Part shown: positions 31,231-39,250 of the stretch, one piece after another
Layout of the letters: each line of letters begins with the position of its first letter
Numbering within the stretch: position 1 is the first letter of the stretch
Assembly (NCBI RefSeq): GCF_000717595.1
Contig: NZ_JNZO01000033.1
Location: 86,598 to 150,597, forward strand
Reading direction: 5' to 3'
DNA from: Streptomyces flavochromogenes
GTDB lineage: Bacteria > Actinomycetota > Actinomycetes > Streptomycetales > Streptomycetaceae
DNA: 64,000 nt
Notes under the pieces: model-generated
The model's database searches: none
Seen by the model: the letters and a program-made list of their open reading frames with translations, nothing else
Told to the model about the DNA's origin: nothing
Translations under genes and position numbers: made by a program

Positions 31231-33672
31231 ATGCCATCTCCCTGGCCTCGCCGCACCTTCCTCCACGCCGCCGGCGGGGGCGCGCTCGCCCTCGGACTCA
31301 CCGGGACCCTCGCGCACCCGTCCGGCGCCTCCGAAGTCCCCGCGGTCGCGGGGACATCCACCTCCACGTCCGACGCCGAGTTCGACGCGCTGCGCGGCAA
31401 GTGGCGCGACCTCGTCCTCGGTACGGGCTTCAGCCCGACGGCGGAACCGTTCCGGACCATCCTCGGCACCCTGGGCACGACCGCGGCCGGCTACCTGGCG
31501 ACCATGGCCCCGGCGAGCGGTTCGCTCTGGCCGGGCCGCTCCTGGGCCGACCCGGAGCCCGATCTCGACGCCGAGTCGTACGCCTTCTCGGCGACCATGA
31601 ACGACGCGTACAACCGGCTGCGGACCATGGCCGAGGCTTACTCCCAGCCGGGCACCGGACTGACCGGGGACACCGCCCTCCGGGACGCCGTCCTCACCGG
31701 CCTCGACCACCTGTACTCCGAGGTCTACAACGAGCACACGACGCGGTACGGCAACTGGTACAACTGGCAGATCGGCGCCCCTCAGGCCCTGATGGACACC
31801 TGCGTGCTGATGTACGACCACCTGCCCGCGACCCGGATCGCCGACTACTGCCGGGCCGTGGACGCGTTCGTGCCGGATTCGGTCTTCGCCTCGTACACCG
31901 GGACCAGCACCGGCGCCAACCGGGTCGACCTGTGCCGCGGAGTCGTTTTGCGCGGCATCGTCGGCAAGGACCCGGCCAAGATCACCCTGGCGTCCCAGGC
32001 ACTGGCCCCGGTCTTCCCCTACGTCACCTCGGGCGACGGCTTCTACGACGACGGATCGTTCGTCCAGCACCGCAACGTCCCCTACATCGGCGGCTACGGC
32101 GCGGTGCTGCACGACGGCGTGGGCCGGCTGCTCGCCCTGCTGCGCGGATCGCACTGGGAGGTGACGGGCCCGGGCACGCAGCTCTTCCTCGACACGATCG
32201 AGAAGGCCGTCGCACCGTTCATCTACAACGGCCTGATCATGGACAACGTCAGCAGCAGGGGCGTCAGCCGCATCGGCACCAACGAACACCAGCGCGCCCA
32301 TGGCCTGATGGCGACCATCCTGCTGGTCGGCCAGGGGGCGAGCCCCGAGGAGAACGCCCGCTGGCGGGCCATGGTCAAGGGCTGGCTGCAGCGCGACTAC
32401 TACTACCCCGCACTCAAGAACCCCGGCCTCAGCCTGATCAGGGCATCACTGCTGCAGGCACTGCAGGACGACACCTCCGTGAAGGCCGCACCCGAGCCCG
32501 TCGAGCACCGGCTGTTCCCCAACATGGCCCGGGCCACGCACCGGCGTCGCGACTGGGCGGCCTCCTTCTCCATGGCCTCGAACCGCATCGCCCACTACGA
32601 GTTCGGCAACGGCGAGCACGCCCGCGGCTACCACACCGGCGCCGGGTGGCTCTCCTGGTGGGGCGGCGACTTCGGTCTGGAGCAGTACTCGGACGCGTAC
32701 TGGCCCACCGTCGACCCGTACCGCCTGCCCGGCATCACCGCCTCGCGCAAGCCGCTCGCCGACGGCGAGGGCGGCAACTGGGGGCAGCCCATGCCGGACG
32801 CCGCCTGGGTCGGCGGCACGACCGACGGCGAGTACGCCGCCGTCGGCCAGCACCTCAAGGGGCTGTCCAGCACCCTGGACGCCAGGAAGTCCTGGTTCTG
32901 CCTCGACGACTCCGTCGTCTGCCTCGGCGCCGGCATCACCGCCAAGGACGGCCACGCCGTCGAGACGACCGTCGACAACCGCGCCCTCGGCGCCACGGGT
33001 GCCCCGGTGCTCACGGTCGACGGCCGGCCGCAGCCGGTGGCCCAAGGCTGGACGGCCACCTTCGACGACGCCCGGTGGGCCCACATCGCCGGGCAGGCGG
33101 GCTACGTCTTCCCCGCCGGCGTCACGCTCGGCGCGGTACGCGAGGAGCGCACCGGCTCCTGGCGGGACATCAACACCGGCGGCTCGCCCGACCCGATCAC
33201 CCGCCGCTACCTGACTCTCTTCACCGACCACGGCGTCGATCCGGCCGGCGGCGCCTACGCCTACGTCCTGCTGCCGGGAGCGAGCGCCAGGGCCACCGCC
33301 CACCGTTCCCGAGACCGGGGATGGCTGCGGATCCTCGCCAACTCCGTCTCCCAGCAGGGCGTACGCGTGCCGAAGCTGGGCCTGACCGCGGTCAACTTCT
33401 GGAGCGCGGGTACCGTCGAGAGGCTGCGGACGAGCGCCCCCGCCTCCGTGCTCGTACGGGAGCACCGCAACGGTACGGCGACCCTGGTGGTCTCGGACCC
33501 CGCGCGACAGGCCACCTCGCTGGAGGTCCTCTGGAACCGCAGGGTGACGAAGGTGCTCTCCCGGCCCGCCACGGTCACCGCCGCCACGACCGGGTCGTCG
33601 CTGAAGCTCACGTTCGGCGACCTCACCGGCCAGGCCGGCGCGCCGCAGAGGATCACGGTCCGGCTCGGCTGA
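31231..33672 (+). CDS. Secreted polysaccharide lyase family 8 (hyaluronate/chondroitin/xanthan lyase type)
   Basis: The product has 813 residues. PRRTFLHAAGGGALALGLTG at 5-24 is a twin-arginine signal, so it is exported folded. The alpha/alpha toroid domain contains YGNWYNWQIGAPQAL (conserved Asn/Trp patch), and SFVQHRNVPYIGGYG carries the catalytic His and Tyr of PL8. NRIAHYE and GNWGQPMP belong to the central beta-sandwich. PL8 enzymes cleave uronic-acid-containing polymers by beta-elimination. Hyaluronan, chondroitin or xanthan cannot be told apart here. It is divergent from a sugar-sensing repressor and lies next to a second secreted jelly-roll protein and the exopolysaccharide cluster. 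Confidence 0.9.
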   Translation: MPSPWPRRTFLHAAGGGALALGLTGTLAHPSGASEVPAVAGTSTSTSDAEFDALRGKWRDLVLGTGFSPTAEPFRTILGTLGTTAAGYLATMAPASGSLWPGRSWADPEPDLDAESYAFSATMNDAYNRLRTMAEAYSQPGTGLTGDTALRDAVLTGLDHLYSEVYNEHTTRYGNWYNWQIGAPQALMDTCVLMYDHLPATRIADYCRAVDAFVPDSVFASYTGTSTGANRVDLCRGVVLRGIVGKDPAKITLASQALAPVFPYVTSGDGFYDDGSFVQHRNVPYIGGYGAVLHDGVGRLLALLRGSHWEVTGPGTQLFLDTIEKAVAPFIYNGLIMDNVSSRGVSRIGTNEHQRAHGLMATILLVGQGASPEENARWRAMVKGWLQRDYYYPALKNPGLSLIRASLLQALQDDTSVKAAPEPVEHRLFPNMARATHRRRDWAASFSMASNRIAHYEFGNGEHARGYHTGAGWLSWWGGDFGLEQYSDAYWPTVDPYRLPGITASRKPLADGEGGNWGQPMPDAAWVGGTTDGEYAAVGQHLKGLSSTLDARKSWFCLDDSVVCLGAGITAKDGHAVETTVDNRALGATGAPVLTVDGRPQPVAQGWTATFDDARWAHIAGQAGYVFPAGVTLGAVREERTGSWRDINTGGSPDPITRRYLTLFTDHGVDPAGGAYAYVLLPGASARATAHRSRDRGWLRILANSVSQQGVRVPKLGLTAVNFWSAGTVERLRTSAPASVLVREHRNGTATLVVSDPARQATSLEVLWNRRVTKVLSRPATVTAATTGSSLKLTFGDLTGQAGAPQRITVRLG

Positions 33673-33769
33673 CACCGAGGCCGGAGGCGCGCGCCGTGGG
33701 CGTGAACACCCCCAACACGGCCCAGGCGCGCGCCTCTTGCTGACTCCGCTATCCCCTCGGGAGGAATTC

Positions 33770-34555
33770 ATGCATCACGGCGGCACCCCAGGCGTCCCCC
33801 GCGTCTCCCCCTCGGCCATCCTCCGCTCCCCTGCCGATCGGCAGCCGCCGCGCCGGCGGCGCCGGCGGCTGCCGGCCGCCACGGCACTCGCCGCGATGCT
33901 CCCGCTCGCCCTGGCGACCCCCGCGCACGCCTCGGTCGAGTGGGACGGCGACGCCGACAACGGCGGCACCGCCGTGTTCGGCGCGGTCCTCTGCGACTCC
34001 CCGTCGTACGTCTACCAGCCCGACTGGGGCGACGGCCGCGGGAAGATCTTCGGCTTCACCAAGGCGGTGGGCTCCGAGCGGTGCGAGGGACACGGCCTCG
34101 CCGGCCACACCCTCACGTCCGGCCGGACGTACTGGTTCGGCTGGGAGTCCATGACCAAGACCGGCAACGCCCAGACCGTCTTCCAGTGGAAGTCGTGGGG
34201 CACCGGTGCCGAGCACGACCAGAACTACCCGGTGATCATGAAGGTCGAGGACAGTCGGCTGAAGATCTGGTACGTCGCTCCGGGCGAGCAGTGGATCCCC
34301 ATCGGCAACGTCGCCTGGAACCCCGGCACTTGGCACAGGATCGAGCTGGGCATCGACGCCCGCGCCTCGACGGCCGGTTTCGTACTCCTCTACGTGAACG
34401 GCCAGTTGGTCGCGGACCACCATGACGCGCGGACCTGGGACCTCAAGGGCAACGTCCCCCGGTGGGGCACCTACGGCTCCACCCTCACCGATGTCGAGTC
34501 GGTCCACTGGGTCGACGGGCTGAAGATGGGGACGACGCGGGCCGACGTCGACTGA
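33770..34555 (+). CDS. Secreted jelly-roll protein, polysaccharide lyase-like
   Basis: The product has 261 residues. An Arg-rich n-region (QPPRRRRRRLPAA) and ALAAMLPLALATPAHAS form a signal peptide cleaved near residue 57. The mature part is all-beta with a concanavalin/jelly-roll look: GRTYWFGWESMTKTG, TVFQWKSWG, NYPVIMKVEDSRLKIWYV, TWHRIELGIDA and FVLLYVNGQLVADHHDARTW. This pattern is shared with heparin-lyase-I and PL20-type lyases that bind acidic polysaccharides, but I cannot assign a family surely. The ATG at 33770 has GGGAGGAATTC upstream. The 97-base gap after the PL8 gene suggests the same transcription unit. Confidence 0.78.
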   Translation: MHHGGTPGVPRVSPSAILRSPADRQPPRRRRRRLPAATALAAMLPLALATPAHASVEWDGDADNGGTAVFGAVLCDSPSYVYQPDWGDGRGKIFGFTKAVGSERCEGHGLAGHTLTSGRTYWFGWESMTKTGNAQTVFQWKSWGTGAEHDQNYPVIMKVEDSRLKIWYVAPGEQWIPIGNVAWNPGTWHRIELGIDARASTAGFVLLYVNGQLVADHHDARTWDLKGNVPRWGTYGSTLTDVESVHWVDGLKMGTTRADVD

Positions 34556-34560
34556 AACCT

Positions 34561-34579
34561 GCGGACGGACGGAGTCCGC
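34561..34579 (+). terminator. Small hairpin after the jelly-roll gene
   Basis: GCGGAC at 34561-34566 pairs with GTCCGC at 34574-34579 across a 7-base loop, five bases after the stop codon. It could end transcription of the two lyase genes before the exopolysaccharide leader. Confidence 0.4.
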
Positions 34580-35081
34580 CTCAACAGGGGGGCGTGCGGA
34601 GGCACTTCGGCGAAGGCTAAAGAACAAGCCAAGCATCACCCGGCCGACACCTCCGGATCACCCCCGAATCGGCGGCGCCGGCAACCCGGCGTCACGGCAT
34701 CGTCACAGGTCACCCGCCACGCCCCCGCCGTCAACACGAAGACGGGCCATCACCCGTCGGTGATTCCACCTTCAAAGGTTCAGCACATTTTGCATACATC
34801 CCCTCTCCAGACGGGCCCCGATGCTCTAGATTGACCATGCTTCACAGCTCGGACACCAGGCGACAAACCATGATCTTTCGACCGAGCGTCGGGGACGGCC
34901 GTCAACGCCGTCCCCTGTCGCCTGAATGAGCGTGTTCACGTAACGCCGCACCACCGTTACGTGATGCGCGGGGCGGGCGGGGACCCACCCCGATGTGAGG
35001 AACAGCGCGGCGCGGGAGGCGGGGGCCTCCCGAGGGGAGGAGCGGCGCGGGGGGCGGGGGTGCCTCCCGGGGGGAGGAACC
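34580..35081 (+). promoter_or_regulatory. Structured upstream region of the exopolysaccharide cluster
   Basis: These 500 bases have no credible gene. They hold several inverted repeats: ATCACC-CGTC-GGTGAT (34749-34764), ACCTT-CA-AAGGT just after it, GGGGACGGC/GCCGTCCCC (34891-34915, 7-base loop) and TCACGTAACG/CGTTACGTGA (34936-34964). A possible -10 box TAGATT lies at 34827-34832, without a clear -35; if right, the last two stems are in a leader of about 240 bases. The final 60 bases are G-rich and repetitive (GGGGGTGCCTCCCGGGGGGAGG). Base composition before 34830 is less GC-rich than its surroundings, as expected of a promoter. Confidence 0.5.
34936..34964. promoter_or_regulatory. Perfect 10-bp inverted repeat in the exopolysaccharide leader
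   Basis: TCACGTAACG at 34936-34945 is exactly complementary to 34955-34964, with a 9-base spacer. It could be a DNA operator for a dimeric regulator or an RNA stem upstream of the first biosynthetic gene. No regulator gene is in the cluster. Confidence 0.55.
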
Positions 35082-36605
35082 GTGTGGAGCCAACACGTCG
35101 AGCCCACTGAGGCCCTGGGGGGGTCTGTGCAGCAGGGTGAGTTAGTCAGTCCTTTTCCATCGGCGCCCGGGCGCCTGGACAACGGGTCGATCAGCAGGAC
35201 GACGATCGACTGGGAGCAGCGCTACCGCCGCGCCGTGATCACCAGTGACACCGTGGCCACCGCCCTCGTGGTGGCGGCGATCGGTGGCTTCTTCGGGGTC
35301 CGGGACGCCGCCAACTGGCACGAGAAGTGGAGGATCCTGGCCTTCGCCACCGAACTCCTCGTGCTCGCGGCGCTCGCGGTGAGCCGCTCCTGGTCTCCGG
35401 CCGTACTCGGCCAGGGCGCCGAGGAGTTCCGCCGGCTCGGACGCTCGCTGTGCACGGCGGCCGTCGTGCTTGCCCTGGTCGGGATCGCCCTGACCTCGCG
35501 CAACATCAAACTCTGGATCTTCGTCGCGATACCGGTGATCGCGCTCGTCACCATGACCGAGCGCTATCTGCTCCGTCTCTGGCTCCACAAACAGAGAAAG
35601 GAAGGACGGTGTCTGCGTCCGGTGCTCGCTGCCGGGAGCGCGGCCACCGTGCGCGATCTGATCACCCGGACCCGTAAGTTCCCGCACCTCGGCTGGCGCG
35701 TGGAGGCGGTGTGCACGGCGGACACACCCGGGCCCGACACCGACCAGGTGGACGGGGTGCCGGTCGTCGGTGAGCTGGCCGACGTGGCGGGGCATGTACG
35801 CCGCGACGGCTACCGTGTCGTCGCGGTCACCCCCGATCCGCACTGGTCACCGGACCGGCTGCAGCGGCTGGCCTGGAACCTGGAGGGCAGCGACGCCGAA
35901 ATGGTCGTGGCCCCGGTGCTCATGGAGGTGGCCGGCCCCCGGCTGCACGTCGACGCGGTGCTCGGCATCCCGCTGCTGCGGGTCAGCATGCCGACCTTCA
36001 CCGGCGGCCGGCGGGCGGTCAAGGAGGTCGTCGACCGGATGGGCGCGGCGGTCCTGCTGATGCTGTTCGCGCCGCTGATGACGGTGGTCGCGCTGCTCGT
36101 ACTGGTGGACAGCCGGGGTGGAGCGGTCTACCGCCAGCGCAGGGTAGGCAAGGACGGCCGCGAGTTCACCATTCTCAAGTTCCGCACCATGGTCGTCGGG
36201 GCCGACGCGGCACGCGCCGAGCTGGCCCACCGCAACGAGGGCGCCGGCCTGCTGTTCAAGCTCCGCCGCGATCCGCGGGTGACCCGGGTGGGAACGGTGC
36301 TGCGCCGGTACTCGCTCGACGAACTGCCGCAGCTCTTCAACGTGCTCACCGGCTCCATGTCGCTGGTCGGCCCGCGGCCTCCGCTGCCGGAGGAGTCCGC
36401 CGCGTACGGACCGGACATCCGGAGGCGTCTCCTCGTCAAGCCCGGGCTCACCGGCCTGTGGCAGATCAGCGGACGCAGCGACCTCTCGTGGGAGGAGGCG
36501 GTCCGGCTGGATCTGCGGTACGTGGAGGACTGGTCGCTCGCCCTGGACACGGTGATCTTGTGGAAGACGTTCCGTGCGGTGATCCATGGCAAGGGGGCCT
36601 ACTGA
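35082..36605 (+). CDS. Undecaprenyl-phosphate sugar phosphotransferase (polyprenyl glycosylphosphotransferase)
   Basis: The product has 507 residues and starts repeat-unit synthesis by putting a sugar-1-phosphate on the lipid carrier at the membrane. Four to five N-terminal membrane helices (about 50-160) and a soluble NAD-like domain precede a further helix (AAVLLMLFAPLMTVVALLVL). The catalytic part follows: RQRRVGKDGREFTILKFRTM, the acid pair in YSLDELPQL, then SLVGPRPPLPEE and KPGLTGLWQISGRS. The GTG at 35082 has GGGGAGGAACC before it; GTG 35127 is an alternative. Codon 21 is TTA (35142-35144), which in Streptomyces needs the bldA tRNA. First gene of the 21-gene cluster. Confidence 0.9.
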   Translation: MWSQHVEPTEALGGSVQQGELVSPFPSAPGRLDNGSISRTTIDWEQRYRRAVITSDTVATALVVAAIGGFFGVRDAANWHEKWRILAFATELLVLAALAVSRSWSPAVLGQGAEEFRRLGRSLCTAAVVLALVGIALTSRNIKLWIFVAIPVIALVTMTERYLLRLWLHKQRKEGRCLRPVLAAGSAATVRDLITRTRKFPHLGWRVEAVCTADTPGPDTDQVDGVPVVGELADVAGHVRRDGYRVVAVTPDPHWSPDRLQRLAWNLEGSDAEMVVAPVLMEVAGPRLHVDAVLGIPLLRVSMPTFTGGRRAVKEVVDRMGAAVLLMLFAPLMTVVALLVLVDSRGGAVYRQRRVGKDGREFTILKFRTMVVGADAARAELAHRNEGAGLLFKLRRDPRVTRVGTVLRRYSLDELPQLFNVLTGSMSLVGPRPPLPEESAAYGPDIRRRLLVKPGLTGLWQISGRSDLSWEEAVRLDLRYVEDWSLALDTVILWKTFRAVIHGKGAY

Positions 36606-36639
36606 TGCGCGGGGAGCGTCGTCAGGTGGGCTCGGGTAC

Positions 36640-36660
36640 GGCAGGCCGCAAGGGCCTGCC
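36640..36660 (+). promoter_or_regulatory. Intercistronic hairpin between first two exopolysaccharide genes
   Basis: GGCAGGC at 36640-36646 pairs with GCCTGCC at 36654-36660 across a 7-base loop. It lies in the 73-base gap between the phosphotransferase and the dehydrogenase, the largest gap in the cluster. It could attenuate or process the transcript, or form a partial terminator. Confidence 0.45.
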
Positions 36661-36678
36661 CAGGGGGAGGAACAGGGC

Positions 36679-37995
36679 ATGAGAGTCAGCGTTTTCGGGC
36701 TCGGCTACGTGGGCTGCGTGTCCGCCGCGTGCCTGGCCAGCCTCGGTCACGAGGTCATCGGAGTGGACGTGAACCAGGTGAAGGTCGACCTGGTCAACGA
36801 CGGCAAGGCCCCGGTGGTCGAGGAGCGGATCGGCGAGCTCATCGCCGACGTCGTGCGGGCCGGTGCGTTACGCGCCACGCGGGACGTCCACGAGGCGATC
36901 ATGGGCAGCGACGTGTCGCTGATCTGCGTGGGTACGCCGTCGGAGCCCAACGGCAGCCTGTGCACCACGTACCTGGAGCGGGTCACCGAGGAGATCGGTG
37001 CCGCGGTGGCCGAGCGGGGCGGGCGGCAGACCGTCGTGTTCCGCAGCACCATGCTGCCGGGCACCTGCCTGAACCTGCTGGTGCCGATCCTGGAGAAGTT
37101 CGCCGGCGGCACGGCCGGGGTGGACTTCGGCGTCGCGGTCAACCCGGAGTTCCTGCGCGAGGGTACGAGCGTGCGGGACTTCTTCGACCCGCCCAAGACC
37201 GTCATCGGCGAGCTCGACCCGGCGAGCGGTGACGTCGTGGCGGCGCTGTACGACGGGCTGCCCGGCGAGGTGTTCCGGGTGCCGGTCCCGACGGCCGAGG
37301 CGATCAAGTACGCGGACAACGCGTTCCACGGCCTCAAGATCGGCTTCGCGAACGAACTGGGCGCCGTCTGCCGGGCGCTCGGGGTGGACTCGCACCAGGT
37401 GATGGACGTGTTCCTGGCCGACCGCAAGCTGAACATCAGTCCCGCCTACCTGCGGCCCGGCTTCGCCTTCGGCGGCTCCTGCCTGCCCAAGGACCTGCGC
37501 AGCCTGGTCCACGCGGCGCGGCGGCACGACGTCTCGGTGCCGATCCTCGCCCATGTGCTGCCCTCCAACGCCGACCACCTGCAGCGCGCGGTGGAACTGG
37601 TCGAGCGCACCGGCAAGCGCCGGGTGGGCATGTTCGGGCTCTCCTTCAAACCCGGCACCGACGACCTCCGCGAGAGCCCGCTCGTCGAACTGGCGGAGCG
37701 GCTCTTCGGCAAGGGGTACGACCTGCGGATCTACGACCCCAACGTCAACCTCTCCCGGCTGCTCGGCGCGAACCGCGAATACATCGAGACCCGGCTGCCG
37801 CACCTCGCGCAGCTGCTCGCGGACTCCGTCGACGAGGTACTCGACCATGCCGAGGTGTGCCTGGTCGGGACCGGGGACCCGGCCGTCCTGTCGGCGCTGC
37901 CCCATGGCGACGGCCCGGTGATCGTCGATCTCATCCACCTTCCCGACGCCGACGCGCGACGGGCCGAACCGGGGTACGTGGGCCTTGCTTGGTGA
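36679..37995 (+). CDS. GDP-mannose 6-dehydrogenase (AlgD-like) nucleotide-sugar dehydrogenase
   Basis: The product has 438 residues and should oxidise a nucleotide hexose to the uronic acid with two NAD. FGLGYVGCV (6-14) is the NAD motif. The catalytic Cys268 lies in FAFGGSCLPKD, the same number as in Pseudomonas AlgD (436 residues). Segments such as AGVDFGVAVNPEFLREGT, PGTDDLRESPLVELAE and GKGYDLRIYDPNV match AlgD more closely than UDP-glucose dehydrogenases, in my reading. The ATG at 36679 has GGGGGAGGAA upstream. Codon 64 is TTA (36868-36870). It would supply GDP-mannuronate to the polymer; UDP-glucuronate is the alternative. Confidence 0.88.
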   Translation: MRVSVFGLGYVGCVSAACLASLGHEVIGVDVNQVKVDLVNDGKAPVVEERIGELIADVVRAGALRATRDVHEAIMGSDVSLICVGTPSEPNGSLCTTYLERVTEEIGAAVAERGGRQTVVFRSTMLPGTCLNLLVPILEKFAGGTAGVDFGVAVNPEFLREGTSVRDFFDPPKTVIGELDPASGDVVAALYDGLPGEVFRVPVPTAEAIKYADNAFHGLKIGFANELGAVCRALGVDSHQVMDVFLADRKLNISPAYLRPGFAFGGSCLPKDLRSLVHAARRHDVSVPILAHVLPSNADHLQRAVELVERTGKRRVGMFGLSFKPGTDDLRESPLVELAERLFGKGYDLRIYDPNVNLSRLLGANREYIETRLPHLAQLLADSVDEVLDHAEVCLVGTGDPAVLSALPHGDGPVIVDLIHLPDADARRAEPGYVGLAW

Positions 37996-37996
37996 C

Positions 37997-39250
37997 ATGA
38001 ACGGGGACGACGGGCCTGCTCGGCGCGCGCTCGTCCTGGTGGAGAACCTGTCGGTGCCCTTCGACCGGCGGGTGTGGCAGGAGTGCACGACCCTGCGCGA
38101 CGCGGGCTGGGAGGTGCATGTCATCTGCCCTCGCGGTGAGAAGCGGGACACGGAACCGGAGGCGGTGATCGACGGGGTGCGGATCCACCGCTACCCCCTG
38201 CGCGCCGCCACCGGCGGTCCGGCCGGCTACCTGCGGGAGTACGGGACGGCCCTGTGGCACACGCTGCGGCTGGCCCGCGAGGTCGGTCCGGTCGACGTGG
38301 TCCACGCCTGCAATCCGCCGGACCTGCTGTTCCTGCCGGCCCGGTGGCTGAAGCGGCGCGGGGCGCGGTTCGTCTTCGACCAGCACGACCTCGTGCCCGA
38401 GCTGTACCTCTCGCGGTTCGACCGCGGCGAGGACCTGCTCTACCGCGCCGTGTGCGCGCTGGAACGGATGACCTACCGGGCCGCGGACGTCGTGCTCGCC
38501 ACGAACGAGAGCTACCGGGACGTCGCGCTGCGCCGTGGCGGCCGGCGGCCGGAGGACGTCTTCGTGGTGCGCAGCGCGCCCGACATCGACCGGTTCCACC
38601 CGGTGCCGCCCGAGCCGGAACTGAAGCGCGGCAAGCCTCATCTGCTGTGCTACCTCGGTGTCATGGGGCCGCAGGACGGCGTCGACTACGCCTTGCGGGC
38701 CCTCGCGAAACTGCGCGACGAGCTCGGGCGTACCGACTGGCACGCGGTGTTCGTCGGCGCCGGCGACGCCTTCGACGCGATGGTCGAGCTGTCACGGCGG
38801 CTCGGGCTGTCGGAGCAGGTGGAGTTCACCGGACGCATTCCGGACGCCGACCTGGTGCGCTACCTGTCCACCGCGGACGTGTGCCTCTCCCCCGACCCGC
38901 GCAATCCGCTCAACGACGTGTCGACCATGAACAAGGTCCTCGAGTACATGGTGATGGGCCGGCCGATCGTCTCGTTCGACCTCCGCGAGGCGCGGGTCTC
39001 CGCCGGTGACGCCGCCGTGTACGCGCCCGCCAACGACGAGGGCGCGTTCGCCGGACTCGTCGCACAGCTCCTCGACGACCCGGAGGAGCGCGCCCGGATG
39101 GGCAAGATCGGCCAGGAACGCATCAGCGGGCAGCTCGCCTGGCGGCACTCGCAGCAGTCGCTGCTGGCCGCCTACGCCGCCGCCTGCCGTGGTCGCACCC
39201 CCGTGTCGCAGAACGGCCCGGTCCGGACGGGGAGAAGGCCGCGCCGTTGA
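37997..39250 (+). CDS. Family 4 glycosyltransferase (GT4)
   Basis: The product has 417 residues with two Rossmann-like domains (GT-B fold). The donor half includes LLCYLGVMGPQDGVDYALRA and MNKVLEYMVMGRPIVSFDL, where the usual E-x7-E motif appears as the Glu of KVLEYM and a later acid (REARVSAGD). The first part shows LVENLSVPFDRRVWQE, seen in polysaccharide GT4 enzymes. It probably adds the second or third sugar of the repeat unit on the cytoplasmic side. It begins one base after the dehydrogenase stop (ATG 37997; TTG 37985 also possible) and ends in a TTGA overlap with the next gene. Confidence 0.88.
   Translation: MNGDDGPARRALVLVENLSVPFDRRVWQECTTLRDAGWEVHVICPRGEKRDTEPEAVIDGVRIHRYPLRAATGGPAGYLREYGTALWHTLRLAREVGPVDVVHACNPPDLLFLPARWLKRRGARFVFDQHDLVPELYLSRFDRGEDLLYRAVCALERMTYRAADVVLATNESYRDVALRRGGRRPEDVFVVRSAPDIDRFHPVPPEPELKRGKPHLLCYLGVMGPQDGVDYALRALAKLRDELGRTDWHAVFVGAGDAFDAMVELSRRLGLSEQVEFTGRIPDADLVRYLSTADVCLSPDPRNPLNDVSTMNKVLEYMVMGRPIVSFDLREARVSAGDAAVYAPANDEGAFAGLVAQLLDDPEERARMGKIGQERISGQLAWRHSQQSLLAAYAAACRGRTPVSQNGPVRTGRRPRR

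Noticed and set aside
34580..35081. c-di-AMP (ydaO) or other known riboswitch in the leader
   Set aside because: I could not line up the conserved core of any riboswitch class; only simple inverted repeats are visible.
34826..35182. 118-codon minus-strand ORF across the exopolysaccharide leader
   Set aside because: No recognisable motif, low-complexity content, no ribosome site, and it overlaps the start of the first biosynthetic gene and two inverted repeats.
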